Source: Paramecium tetraurelia (Eukaryota; Ciliophora; Oligohymenophorea; Peniculida; Parameciidae). From it: a stretch of DNA of 64,000 nucleotides. Below are positions 36,180-48,382 of the stretch, in pieces (position 1 is the stretch's first letter; each line of letters opens with the position of its first letter). The position numbers and the translations under genes were made by a program. The notes beneath the pieces are model-generated. The model was given only the letters and a program-made list of their open reading frames with translations, did not search any database and was not told the origin of the DNA. Location of the stretch: the NCBI RefSeq assembly GCF_000165425.1, contig NW_001799013.1:2028-66027 (forward strand). Reading direction: 5' to 3'.

Positions 36180-38310
36180 TAGAGAGTAGGCAGATTGAGA
36201 GCTGCAAGCAAAACATGGACTCCTTTCAGATTAAAGGTTTGAAAATGCACCTTCATAAGTGTAGGGATTCATTTTTGTGTGAGTGACCATCATTAAGCTA
36301 GGGAGGCTCGAAATTAGGTTTTGTAGGATTCTGTGAGTTAGAACAGGGTCAAAGCAATAGTGCAAGAGATTGAAGGTCTAGAGAACCAGAATCCATTTTG
36401 GTATTAAGACCTAGCAATATATTTGAACATCGATGAAATTCATATCACAGGGGGTTTGATTGATCATTCATAAAATGTAACATAAACATGTCTAAACTTT
36501 CTAGGCTAGCATTGTGAACCAGTAAATACGGATTACCAAACATGTTTACTTTAAGAATCTGATAAACAAAGAACTCATGATAACGAATATATTCACTTCT
36601 TCTCCACTTTTAAAAGTAGATTTCGAAAAAATCGTTTTACCATCCAATTCTACCACTCAGAAAACTAGAGTTTGCACTTTGATTTACGAACAGTCACTCT
36701 CAGAAATTCGATCAAAAACATTTGAAATTTGGTTGGCAATAGAAATAGCATACTTTTTAAGAGTGCCAATAAAGTTGATCATCTACGATAAACACCTTAT
36801 GTGTTAAACAAAGTAATTAGGTCAATGCAGTATCTAAGGATAGCACTAAACAATTGAATTTAACAACTTAGGTATTTATTAACAATACACAAAAATATTC
36901 TCTTTTTATAATCCAAACCCAGTCAAAATTGATGTGTCTTATAAATAGAATGAAAAGAAAAGAAATCAAATAAGAGTGTTATTAAATAATCGAAATGATA
37001 TCAAATCAGCCTCAAAACGTAAATTTTCATTTGAGTTACTACCCTATACAAGAATTGAATTGAAGGTCATCATAAACACCAATTACTATGAAATAATGGC
37101 CAACAGCAAGTTAACTTTTAGAACTCAATATGAAATCATAGAAGTAGATGTGACTTATTCAGTACAACGGGGATCTGTGAATTATTATCCTTCTGTAATT
37201 ACATTAGATCCAGGATTGACTGCAAAAGTCTAGTCAATAGACATTTATGTGAGAAACACCTTTAATCAACAAATTCAATTGCTACAAGTTGAGAACCAAT
37301 AAATAAAACACCAAAATATATCTTTACTTACAATGGCAACCAACATTGCTACGAATTCTAGATCAGATATTCTTCATGTGGATTACATGGGTAAACAGAA
37401 TTTCTACTCCGATTCTAAATACCACAAGTAGTAAGCCAAAGAATTATTGAACTCCTTTGGACGAAACAAAGTGAAGATCCAAACAGATGTTCTACAAGAT
37501 TCTGAGATTCTTATCAATTACAGATCCAATTAAAAATTTAATGAATAAATCCTAAAGAAGATCATTAAACAAGATCCAAAGATACTGATCTCTTAATAAA
37601 CAGTAGTTATATCACAATAGCCAAACATTTTCATTATAATAATCTCAATCCTCAATATGATGTATATAGCCTCTTTGTTAAGAAACAATGTGAAGAAATC
37701 GAGGGAACTCAAGATTTCCATTGAAGGGAACTTGTTGTAAGAGTAGATAGATTTTTAATCAATATTCAAGATTCAGGAACCTATTCAATTGCAAAGTAAA
37801 TCAGAAACAAACGATGTGGTTTCGGACAAAGCAGATGAGATACAGGATATAATGATGGCTGAGGAAATGATAAGTAGAGAAAGCAACAATATCATTTACA
37901 CCAATTTACAATCACAAATTGACGAGAGTTCATCTCACTTCAGTCAAGGGGAGAGTCTCGACGAGGATTAGATTTCGGAGTATCAGGAGAAAGTAGTGGA
38001 GTAGAGAAAGGTTTCAAATCAAAAGAATTTCAATTTATTCCAGCGGGTGGAATTCACCATTCCAACTTAAATCAGTATGAACACTCAATCTTCTCAGGAA
38101 TGTTGGGATACCAAGGATCCAATATTTTTGCCTTAGGATTCTGACGAAGAAATGTTAGACAAGAATAGTGTTCAAAGGTTGGAATCTATGCGGAATCAGA
38201 TTCATCATAAGTTACCTCAATTTGAACAAAGTACACTTAAATTGCCTATGAAATGGAATGAAAATAATTTAATAAACCCATACTTTCCAAAACCTCCTCC
38301 AGGAATTTGA
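36152..38310 (+). CDS. Large single-pass membrane protein, possibly TMEM131-like
   Basis: A signal peptide (MFLFLLLYLIES) opens the protein. Introns of 37, 34 and 18 nt (near 36276, 36521 and 36810) leave 690 codons in one frame. The lumenal part has beta-sandwich stretches of PapD-like character (LKVDFEKIVLPSNSTTQK, FYNPNPVKIDVSY, IVTLDPG-like turns). A transmembrane span (NIFIIIISILNMMYIASLL) follows and a polar cytosolic tail ends NPYFPKPPPGI. TMEM131 proteins have this order and help load collagen-like cargo in the ER. Identity here rests on layout and a few motifs, so it is tentative. The 18-nt intron is near the lower limit for ciliates and can be placed in two ways, both of which keep the frame. 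Confidence 0.55.
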
Positions 38311-38347
38311 ATGTATTTATTTTAAATAAAAAAATATTAAAATCTTC

Positions 38348-40535
38348 ATGAAATTCATCATAGATGACATAGAAGTTATTTTCCCTTACAAGTTTCTGTA
38401 TAAGGAATAATTAGAGTACATGTAGGCACTGAAATAAACCCTGGATGAAAAAGGACATGGAATTTTGGAAATGCCTACAGGAACAGGGAAGACAGTCTCA
38501 TTGCTGGCATTCATTCTTGCCTATTTAGCACAAAGACCGAACACTATTAAAAAGCTGATTTATTGTACACGTACAGTGGTGGAGATGGAAAAAACATTAG
38601 AGGAGGTCAGGTTAGTTATGAAGGCAAGAAAGGCGGAAGGTCTCAATGATAATTTTACTGCTGTCGGATTGAGTTCAAGAAGAAATCTGTGTATCAATCC
38701 AGATGTTGTCAATTAGAAAGATAGAGTGGATTCTGAATGCAGAAAGCGAACAGCTGAATGGGTTAAGAGGGGATAAAGTGAAATATGTATATTTTATGAC
38801 AATTTTGAGAAGTCTGCCAAGGATTTCATAGCCAATCTACCTAATGATGTTTATAGTTTAAGTGATTTGCGTAAGAATGGAGGGTTTTCAATGTAATGTC
38901 CTTACTATACGGCGAGAGAAATGGTCAAGAAGGCCAATATCGTTGTGTATAACTATCTGTATTTGATTGATCCAGGAATATCTTCATTATTGTCTAAGGA
39001 TTACATCAAGGAGAGTGTGGTAGTCTTTGATGAAGCCCATAACATAGATGATGTGTGTATTGAAGCCTATACAGTGAGATTGAATAAACCAATATTGGCT
39101 GAAGCAATCAATAATCTCAAAGTTGTGGAGACACAAATTTAGAGTGAGACTAATGAGATTTAAAATAGGTTGAATGAGGAATATAAGAAATTGATTAAGA
39201 ATTTAGAGAAAAAACCTGAGGGAGAATTGAATCAATTGGTTATTCCTGGGTAAATTAGGAAAGCAAGGAACTTCATTGATTTTATGAAAAGAGTTATCAA
39301 TTCGCTTAGGAAGAAATTAAAAGATAATTCAGAAGCACTAAAAACATCTCATGCTATTTTACATCATACCAAAAGCTTTACTGAAGAGATATAAAAGGAA
39401 GGGAAATCTAGACATTGATTCTCTCAAATAATGTGGAGAACGATTAAATCTACTACTAAACACTTTGCAAATTGCAGAAACTGATAAATTTAGACCACTT
39501 AGTACTGTTGCACAATTTGTTATGTTCTTAGTACAATATCAAGAAGGATTCAAAGTAATATTTCAATCTAATAACTACGAAGGAACCTTAAATGAAAAAT
39601 TAATGACCCTGGCATGTTTTGATAGTTCATTAGCCATGAAAAACATCTTCGCTTCATTTCAATCTGTCATCCTCACTTCAGGTACCATGTCACCTATTGA
39701 TATTTATCCAAAAATCTTAGACTTTAAACCAGTCGTTGCTAAATCTATCGACATTGAATTAACACGTAACTCCATTCAACCTATTATCGTTACTATGTCA
39801 GAAGATGGCACTGAATTGACTTCAGAATTTACATTCAGAAATAATGAGGATGTCTCTAGGAATTACGGTAATTTTTTGCTTGAATTGTCTGAAAATGTTC
39901 CTGATGGGCTCATTGTCTTCATGCCTTCTTATAGCAGAATGGAGGAATGGGCAAGGCAATGGCAAAAGGATAAGTATTTGGAATAAATTTCAAAAAATAA
40001 AGTATTACTTATAGAATCAAAGGATGTAAATGAGACATCATAAAAACTATAGTAATATCGTAAGTGTTGTGATGTTGGTAGAGGAGCTGCATTATTTTCA
40101 ATTGCAAGAGGTAAGATTGCAGAAGGTATAGATTTTGAGGGTCATTATGGAAGATGTGTTGCTGTGATAGGATTTCCAGCCTTGAACAGTAAAGACACTT
40201 TGATTTTAGAGAGATGTAAATTTTTAGAAGAGAAATTTAAAATAACAAAAAATGATTTTATAGAATTTGATGCTATGAGATAAACATGCTAATGTTTGGG
40301 TAGAGTTCTAAGGGGTAAGCAGGATTATGGAATTATGATTATGGCAGACAAGAGATTTGCTTAGAAGAGTAAATTATCAAAAATGCCAAGATGGATTTAT
40401 AAATAATTAGACTAATCTAGATGCTTAAATATTACTAGTGAGACTGCCATCACTGTAGTTCGAGATTTCTTTAGATAGATGGCACAACCTTTTAAAATTG
40501 CTGATAATAGTTATTTTACATAAGACACATTGTGA
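38348..40535 (+). CDS. ERCC2: XPD/ERCC2 helicase of TFIIH, 728 aa
   Basis: No intron. Walker A (EMPTGTGKT), the four iron-sulfur cysteines (NLCIN, ECRKR, EICIFYDNF, QCPYY), the DEAH box (VVFDEAHNIDD), GTMSP, EGIDFEGHYGR and the final helicase motif (QCLGRVLRGKQDYG) are all in place and in order. XPD is the 5'-3' helicase of TFIIH, needed in nucleotide-excision repair and, structurally, in transcription. Human XPD has 760 residues, so length fits. One extra base near 39394 shifts the frame inside the linker before the second RecA half: EEIQ (TAA), one skipped A, then RKGNLD. No intron explains it. Confidence 0.95.
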
Positions 40536-40776
40536 TTATATATTTATAACAAAATTTATATTTGACAACAACATTAAAATAAGTATATGATTACAAAACT
40601 AATTAAATTGTGCTAATTAATTGATCTAAGTAATAGATTGGAAATTTGGGTTAAACTGATAATTTTTGAATAGTGGTTGATGTTCTGAAAGTTTTTTATA
40701 TAAGTCGCTGGTTAAAAATGAAATTATTTAATAATTAATTATTTTATTTATTCTTTGTTACATATAGAAAAAACAC

Positions 40777-41828
40777 TCATTTGTATTTTCTAAAGTATTT
40801 GATAGTCCACTGAATACCTAATTGTTGTTGATCTGTTCTGGTTTCATTTCGATTTCTGTCGAATAAGTAGACTTATGAAAAACTTGTATTTGGAACATGC
40901 ATTCTGTTGACTTGTTTGTAATTGTAGATGATATATTAGGATAATTCTTCATCAGAGATGAAATTGTCATTCTTCCTAGCCATTGCTATGAAAGCCATGG
41001 CCAATTCTTAAGAATATGTAATATGTTGGACATCATGAGTAGCCTTGGTGATCCATTCAAATGGGTGTTTCTCAGGATGGAATTGATATCCATAGATAGG
41101 GACTTCTCTGCCTTCACAAATAGCGATGTATTTCAAGTTGACTCCATCTCTGCCATAACCTGTGATTTTGAAGAATGCTCCCAAAGAGTAGGATTTTTCG
41201 TAGGTTTGTTGTACGACTCCCCAGTTATGTGAGTAATATGGACCATCTATGATATTAATAAGGTGTAATTACCAACATTCTTGAGGTACTCCAAGGTAGA
41301 CTTGTCTATAGAATTCAACACATATGAATCTTCTTCAGGAACAATCTCAAGCAACCTCTACCTACCTAAGTCATCAGTCATTCTAGTCAAGACTTCATAG
41401 TAGGATGAAGCGATATAATTGATCAATTGAAAACCTTAGCATATTCCAAGTAAAGGATAGAATTTACCAGCCTTGTTAAATTGAATAACTTTTTAAAAAA
41501 TAAAAGATGCTGTATCAGTAAATTTATTAAAAGTGAATCCTGGTTGTGTGTTGTTTAAGTACAAGTCAGCATCCCCTCCTGTAAACAGAACACCATTAAT
41601 CTGGCTCAATATCACGGTGATCTCATCATAAGAACTATCCCAATGAATTGGAATCACTCTAGCCCCTGCCTATTCAATCCACTTAACATAACTGGAAGGG
41701 AAATAGGAGTAGAGGGACTTATCATAGTCTTTCATATCAGAGGGATTGGTTAAGATGCCAATAGTTGGTTTGTTGTTGGCACAGATCACTGATGATATGA
41801 ACAATGATGTAATGATAATTCTTAACAT
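40777..41828 (-). CDS. GGH: Gamma-glutamyl hydrolase, 341 aa
   Basis: Two exons (intron 41247-41272) give 342 codons. A signal peptide (MLRIIITSLFISSVICA) leads into a class I glutamine-amidotransferase-like fold. GILTNPSD, LFTGGDADLY, the catalytic Cys in LLGICQGFQ and the catalytic His in GYQFHPEK are all present. The enzyme removes glutamates from folyl-polyglutamates in lysosomes or outside the cell. The C-terminal part is longer by about 20 residues than the human enzyme. It ends convergently with XPD 241 bp away and begins 36 bp from the end of the next gene. Confidence 0.92.
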
Positions 41829-41864
41829 TTTAATTATTTATTTATTTAATATTTATGATTTAAA

Positions 41865-42451
41865 TCAAATGTTGTATACGTCGTAACCGTGCAAGAAACG
41901 GGATCCTGGGATATCGAAATAAGGATAGGGATCCTTGGTTGCTCTGGTGTATTGATGAGCAGCTCTCTTCTTAAATGGAACCCTATGTTCTTAATTCATT
42001 TATCATACCACACATCCTTTTGGTGATAGATGTCGGTGATCTACTTGATGTAATCGGATCCGTGTTCAGCAAACAATTCCTCGATCAAAATATTCCTCTT
42101 GTCTTCTGCAGCCAGATACCTGATATCTTGCATGGCTTAATAAAATGGCAATGATTTCCTCTGCATCTTTTTCAACTCTAATTCTTTGCGTCTAATTTAT
42201 TTAACCACTCAATCATACCTGAATTGTCTTCTCACTTCCACTATATGCATTATGCCCCACACTTAGAATAACACGCCAAATGCTAAGATTATTTTGCCTT
42301 TTCTCCCTGGGATTCTTCTCTTCTCTGGAAATAGCTTTGTTCTCAACTCAGATGTGTCTCCGATGGCCAAATGCAAAGGAGAATTGGCCTGATCGTATCT
42401 TCTCATGAATTGAGGCTTGAATAAATTAGCCTATCTGAAAATTTTGAGCAT
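41865..42451 (-). CDS. Mitochondrial-type membrane protein, 177 aa
   Basis: Three exons (introns 42192-42218 and 41983-42008) give exactly 178 codons. The start (MLKIFRQANLFKPQFMRRY) is like a mitochondrial presequence. One hydrophobic span follows (KIILAFGVLFQVWGIMHIV) and then a long charged tail ending GSRFLHGYDVYNI. A presequence, one inner-membrane span and an aromatic tail are common in accessory subunits of ciliate respiratory complexes, but no specific subunit was recognised. Confidence 0.65.
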
Positions 42452-42479
42452 AATATTAATAATAATTAAAATCACAATT

Positions 42480-42614
42480 ATGATGGTTTTTTAGAGAAAT
42501 TGGACCTGTGAAAATGTTGCAGTCTATAACCCAAGGGAGAGTCTGCGAACTTACTTAAACTATCCCCGTTTTATCTTTGACTCTAAGGCTCAGTTACCAA
42601 CTTTTAATTATTGA
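42480..42614 (+). CDS. Small protein, 44 aa
   Basis: Open from the double ATG at 42480 to TGA 42612-42614. It encodes MMVFQRNWTCENVAV and YLNYPRFIFDSKAQL, an unusually structured composition for random AT-rich DNA, and the segment is visibly richer in GC than real spacers here. It starts 28 bp from the opposite-strand start of the mitochondrial-type gene. No family recognised. It could be a real micro-protein or the remnant of an exon. Confidence 0.4.
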
Positions 42615-42658
42615 CAGGCGAATTTGAAATTAATCTTCTATTTTTCATTTGAATTTCC

Positions 42659-44046
42659 TCATAGCTATATTTAAATAGATACCTTGCCAAGATCCTTTGA
42701 AACATTGATCATTCTCAATTTCTTCATCACATCTTGCGGATTCATTGAATTACTTTTTCTTAATTGTTTCTTTGCGAAATTCGGAGAGTCTACCTACTGA
42801 ATTATCTCTGGAATCATGTCTGTCGCATTTCTACTAGTATCTCCAGCGAACGAATTACTAGCCCTATCATTATTCCACAATTTATTTAATCTGGTCTAAG
42901 ATTTAATTATTAATTGACGAATCCTAAATCTATTTGAGGACCCCGACCCTTCAGATCCTATTATTGATATAACATCATTAGGTGATCCAGCCTCATTAAT
43001 TTCATCAGTTTTCCCATGCATATCATTCGACATCACAACCAAATATTTCAAAAACACGAGCATTTTAATGTACTTAGCTATTTTCTATTCTTTATTGACT
43101 TGACATTTTATTATTTCATTTAATGTTAATGGGATAGAGATATCTCCCTTGCCTGTAATCCAAGGATGTTCCAGACATTGATCAGCTGTTAAACGATGTT
43201 CTGGTAGATATGCAATAGTTCTCTCCAAAAAGTTTTTAGTGTATATGTCCTCATTAGATTAACTGTTCAGTGAAAAATTTTTAATTTTTTCAAAAAAAAT
43301 TGCTTTACTATCTCCAATTTAATAAAATGGATGTTGTCCATTGTATAACATATTGTAAACTACAATTCCCAGTGCCCAAATGTCGACTGACTAAATTTAA
43401 TAATTTAAGTGTTACTCTAGTATAATTTGCTTTTTTAATAACTTCAGGGGCTTAATACAATAAGGTTCCACAATTCTTATTCATCAAACTATCCTCAACT
43501 CTATTGACTGAGGCTGATAAGCCAAAATCTATCAAGGTGACAACCAATTCTCCTTCTGAGACCCCTATCAAAATATTTTACGGCTTAATGTCTCTATGAA
43601 CTATGTTGTTCTTGTGTAAATAGCTCAAAGCTTTCAAAATCTCCTTTGTTATCATAATCACTTCACATCGCTGCAATTTTGGAATGTAATCTTCTAAAGT
43701 AACACCGTCTATCCGGTTCATAACTATGTAAAACTTTTGCTAGGTTTCGTAAAACTTAGTTTAAGGTATATTCCCATACATCAAGTATCTTAATTATATT
43801 TTAATGAGACAAGGATTGCAGCATGATCGCCTCCTGACGTACAACCTCCTCTTAATTCTTGCATTTAAACAAAGATTTTTCAACTATCTTAATGGCCACA
43901 TTTATTCTTGTAACTTTATCAATAGCTGAGATAACCGTTGCAAAAGCTCCCTTCCCAATAATTTCTTTCGGGTCATATCTACTCAGTTCAGGAGAGTAAT
44001 CACTTTCAAAGTTTATCACCTCTTTAAGTAATTAAAAATTAGACAT
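42659..44046 (-). CDS. Ser/Thr protein kinase (CaMK-like), 445 aa
   Basis: Three exons (introns 43755-43779 and 43391-43415) give 446 codons. A complete kinase domain is seen: IGKGAFATV (glycine loop), VAIKIVEKS (catalytic Lys), YIVMNRIDGVTLEDY (hinge), VHRDIKPQNIL (catalytic loop), LIDFGLSA (metal-binding Asp), CGTLLYQAPEV and the closing HRLTADQCLEHPWI. The activation segment has no acidic cue beyond the CGT. The tail of about 150 residues is polar. The group is CaMK-like by the HPWI ending, but no calmodulin-binding site was identified. The paralogous kinase gene ends only 17 bp upstream. Confidence 0.9.
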
Positions 44047-44063
44047 TAATATTGGATGATAAA

Positions 44064-45735
44064 TCAAATTATGGTATATATACAGTATATATTTTTACTC
44101 ATTCGTTTAAAGACTTTTTCTAAATTGGAGGTTTGTTTGTTCTTATCCTATGACTAGCCAGCAACTCTTATTATATGATAAGATTCTATCCTCTTGATAC
44201 ATGAGTTGTTCTCTTTATCTATTACCATTTATATACTGAATCTTACTTATTGAATAGTCTACTTATTGTTCTAGGATTGTCTGTTGTCGATAATGCCAGA
44301 TTTTTGAAGAATAGAGGATTGATTCAAAGAATTATCAGCTGTCGTATTTGTAGTCTGAATTGACTTCACACTTCTTTCCAATGATCTTGGAAAATGAGGA
44401 AATAAAAATTTGGAAGGCTCCTTTGGTTGTTACAACTTTTACAATTGATCACAGGATGCCCTCTCCCTTCTTTAAGATTTCAGAGTAATCGATTAGATTT
44501 TGAATTACGAAACTCTATTTGATCCAATAGAAGCAGTATCAACATTGGATCCTTAGAGTGCATCCTACTTTACTTATCTGAGCTTCTCATTAGTGTGAGA
44601 AATAGATTATTGTTTGATTTTTGGAATCTTTATTGTTCTAACAGGTTCTTTGGCTAATGGAGTTGAATAGTGTTTGAATTAATCAGCATTGGGACATAAG
44701 ACTTTGAGTTGCTAGATGAATTGTAGTGCTTGGATCAAGGACTTGATTTTCTAAAAATTACAGTGACTTTTGAGTATTTCTATGAAAGTGAAAGGCTCAT
44801 CAGAGTCTTATTTGCCTGTGATCCAAGGATGATCCAAACATTAGATAATGTTCAAACGATTCTCTGGCAAGAAAGCTACTGTTCTAATCAAGAAATTAAT
44901 TGAGTTGTTATTCATCCCTGGTTGCCAATTCCATTTCATCCATTGGATCCTTTCACAATAAGATTCTTTGTCATCAAACTATTAGTAAAATGGATGTTTG
45001 CCCTGAGTCAAGAGATTGAAAACCACAATGCCCATTGCCCATATATCCACACTCTTACTATATAAGGGAATGATCATACTCTGTTATATTTCTTTTTCTA
45101 AATCATCTCTGGAGCCATGTACAAGAAGGTTCCACAATTGTCACTCATTATTCCAGATCCCTCCAAATAAGTCAATTAAGCCGAAAGACCGAAATCAATT
45201 AAAGTTACTCGAACATCCTCGCCCGTTTGAGAAATCATAATATTTTCTAATATAAAATTTATTCCACATACCTGGCTTAATGTCTCGATGTATAATATCC
45301 TTGGAATGCAAATACTTGATTGCCTATAACAATTGTTTCACTATGTTATGCACAGTCTAATCGTCTAACTTGTTTAATTGAAATTGTTCCAATGTAACTC
45401 CTGTGATGAGATCCATCATTATAAATAATTTACTTTTGGTCTCTTTACTCTACAATAACACAAAGCAATCATACAAATGTAACTCTTACAATATTTTAAT
45501 GATTCAATTAATTTAACAACTGAGCCTCCTTTCTTAACACATCTAATTGTAAAGTATTGAAATTTGACTTCTCAATAATTTTGAGAGCTGCCTTCTTATT
45601 CGTCATCAAATTCTGAATCTCAATCACTGTAGAAAACGCTCCCTTCCCCAGAATTCTCAAAGGCCTACAGTATTAAGTAATGAAATTAGGTTGTCTCTCC
45701 TCTTAATCAATTAATAGTTCACTAAGTTTACTCAT
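44064..45735 (-). CDS. Ser/Thr protein kinase (CaMK-like), 531 aa
   Basis: Four exons (introns 45450-45474, 45247-45271, 45054-45079) give exactly 532 codons. It matches the preceding kinase motif by motif: LGKGAFSTVIEI, AALKIIEKS, FIMMDLITGVTLEQF, IHRDIKPENIM, LIDFGLSAQLT, CGTFLYMAPEM and NRLNIIQCLDHPWI. The C-terminal 240 residues are basic and rich in Gln and Ser with no domain seen. Introns sit at equivalent places to those of the neighbour (after HRDIKP in this one only), so the two arose by tandem duplication and then diverged. Confidence 0.9.
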
Positions 45736-45746
45736 TAAAAATAATA

Positions 45747-45976
45747 TCAATCAATCAATTATTCAATTAATTCATTGTAAAGCATTTGAACAAATTCATT
45801 CTGGTTTTATCTGATCCTTGGGGGTTGATCTATCACTCTCAATTTCAACAGATGTCGATATGTATTATAATCTAAATACATTTAAAGAAACTTCTGAGCG
45901 ATTAAATTTATTTAAGGTTCTCATTTGTCTCCTTCTTCACAAGTGAACCCAATCTCTAAAGAAATGATGACCTCAT
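45747..45976 (-). CDS. Small gene, LisH-like helical protein, ends uncertain
   Basis: The reliable part reads INLIAQKFLQMYLDYN, then HLLKLRV and FVQMLYNELIEQLID, ending TGA 45747-45749. It is compact and helical and recalls a LisH-type dimerisation motif, but this is only a resemblance. Upstream, two frames are open: one from ATG 45976 (MRSSFLQRLGSLVKK) needs a one-base shift, the other carries one TGA. Either an intron was missed or the gene is damaged. It ends 11 bp before the start of the kinase gene on the same strand. Confidence 0.4.
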
Positions 45977-46881
45977 AGTATTAACATTAGTGATTGATGA
46001 TGAACTATAAATAAATATTGTTAAATATCCTCTTTATTCAGTAGATACTCTTTGCATTATGGAATAAGTAAAATTCCAATTTTATTCTATTCACTTTACA
46101 TTTAAGTTTTTTTACCTAGATAATTTACTCTAATTTAATTTTCATATAAATAACTCAGGCATTGTATTTGATAATGGATTTACATATATTTTTAACTATA
46201 GCCTTACAAATTATTGCTTAGGAATCCATTTGGTGAAATATAATTAAAATATGAATCTGGTTAATATTAACCTTACGTTTCTTCAGTAAGTTTATACTAC
46301 TTCTCTAAAGAATCTTTAATTATAATTCTGATTAAAAATTTGTTCTATTTTAAAGATCATAATATAAGATCATAATATAAATATAATAAGATTAAATATT
46401 ATTATATGAGTATTATTGTAATGCTCACTATAAAGTAAGAATTAAATCTATATTTTATTATAATTTAATCTAAACTAGGAAATTTATAATAATTTGCTTT
46501 ATTACAAAAGATGAAACACTAAACTGATTAAGCTTACATTATGGTGATCAATAATATATGGATTTGTATTACATTTCCCATAATAACTATTTTAATTCAT
46601 GTTTTTAAATTAAATACCGAATCATCTCATAAATTATTAAAAAGAATTAAAGCTGTATTCTAATTATACATTAATTGACCAATAATCCATGATTGTGAAA
46701 TTTATGTTAAATTTGAGTCTATTTATATTTCAATAATTTTAGTGAGTTTTTTCTATTACATATAATTTATTATAAGAATCAATTTAACGATGTATGTTGT
46801 TTATTAATAGAAATAAAATAAGATAGTTGTTTATTGCAATTATGCATTAATTATATTAATATAAATTTTCAAGACAGTGTA
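45977..46881. other. Intergenic AT-rich region
   Basis: About 900 bases between divergent genes, with very low GC, short direct repeats of the type AAGATCATAATAT near 46350-46380, and no open frame with protein-like content. It must hold the promoter of the SUMO protease gene. No defined signal was recognised. Confidence 0.5.
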
Positions 46882-48318
46882 ATGAGTTTAAACGAGGAAC
46901 CTGGAAGGAAGTAGCCAAAAATTGTTGAGGTTAAGTTTGAATCCGAAGAATTACGTAAGGACTTTATAAGAAATACTGAAAAGGATTAAAAATATTCAGA
47001 ATTTATTTAAGAAAAGTTTAAATAATATGCATTACCTGAAAGTTAGAAGTTAGAAGATTTGAAGATTTATCATATTGATATGGATATTGAGGAATCGAAT
47101 AAATTATAACGTAAGAACTTTGTAAAATCAAAAAGTGATGTTGAGATTTAGAGGTAAAATGAGAAACCTTAATATCAAATGAATGAGGAATTCAAACAAA
47201 TTTAAACAAGAACTAATTCAATAATAATAAAAGAAATTGTAAATTAAAGTTCTCAACGGGACAATATCGAAATAAAAATTCATCAAAATATAAAAGAATA
47301 AGGCGAAAATGAATAATAATATATTACTATAAATATCAGTTTATCCTCTCCTAATAAAGGAGTGCAATAGCAATCATCAGAATAGCATGAGATAATAGAA
47401 TAATCAAGTTAGTAATCTTCTATTTAATTGACACAAAATGAAAATGCTGAGAGGTATAATAGGTATGATGAGATTAGAGATAATGAAGGCAATATAAAAA
47501 TGCAGTTAAAAAGATTTGAGTTAATAATATTTGAGAATGGTGTTCGAAAATAATAGAAAAAAAATGAAAATGTTGAAAAAGATTATTAATTCTCTGTGAA
47601 TATTGAAAATCGAAAATTTGGTATGGAAAAACCAATCTCCTCATTTATTATTTATAATTAATAGATTGGAATAAATGATAGAAACATACTACTAAAATCA
47701 GATAGTTTTGTAACAAGTTCAATAATTAATGCTTATGCAAGTTACCTTTAAGCTAGGGATGAAAACTATTATTTTTCACTTAATAAGAATGAAAGAATAA
47801 AGCATAAAAGATTATTTATATTTAAATCAGATTTTCTAACTAATTGTAATTTAAATGAAAGGACAGCCTCCTTTGACAAGAAAGTAAAATATTTAATAAT
47901 GGAGTATTTTTAAGACTTTAAAGTAATTTAGTATTAATTTTGGCTAATTTACAAAAAAATAGCTTTTATTGTTAATTCAAATAATATTCATTGGTATTTA
48001 GCGGTTTTGGACTTTTAAGATGGAATTTTGAAAATTTATGACTCCCAGCCTAAACAGCAATCTTACTACAATCAACTTAATACTTTATTGTCATAATAAT
48101 TTTCATACTTATCCAAATAAGAAATTAAATTTACAACCGTTGTTTGCCCTACCTGGGTTAGATAGCAAGATCATTATTCGTGTGGCTATCATACTTGTAT
48201 AGCTCTAGAATATCTGAGTTAATATACAGCACAAAATTAATTATTAACTTTAGAAGAAATTAAAAAAATCTTAAGAAAATTACTGATAGTTGAAGAAATC
48301 TAAAAAAATCAACAGTGA
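46882..48318 (+). CDS. Ulp1/SENP-type SUMO protease, 478 aa
   Basis: A single intronless frame of 479 codons. The N-terminal 230 residues are charged, rich in Gln and probably disordered. The C-terminal 200 residues are a C48 cysteine protease: the His-Trp pair in NSNNIHWYLAVLDF, the Asp in LKIYDSQPKQ, the oxyanion Gln in TWVRQQDHYSCGYH and the catalytic Cys in the same block. Enzymes of this family cut SUMO precursors or remove SUMO from targets. A RING protein gene converges on it, its stop 65 bp away. Confidence 0.85.
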
Positions 48319-48382
48319 AATCAATGATTAATTTTATATTTATTATAAAGTTTTCAATAGGATTGATATATTTAAATGAAAT

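Noticed and set aside
41865-42451. Apparent frame break in the mitochondrial-type gene
   Set aside because: Removed by recognising a 26-nt intron at 41983-42008, after which the protein is continuous.
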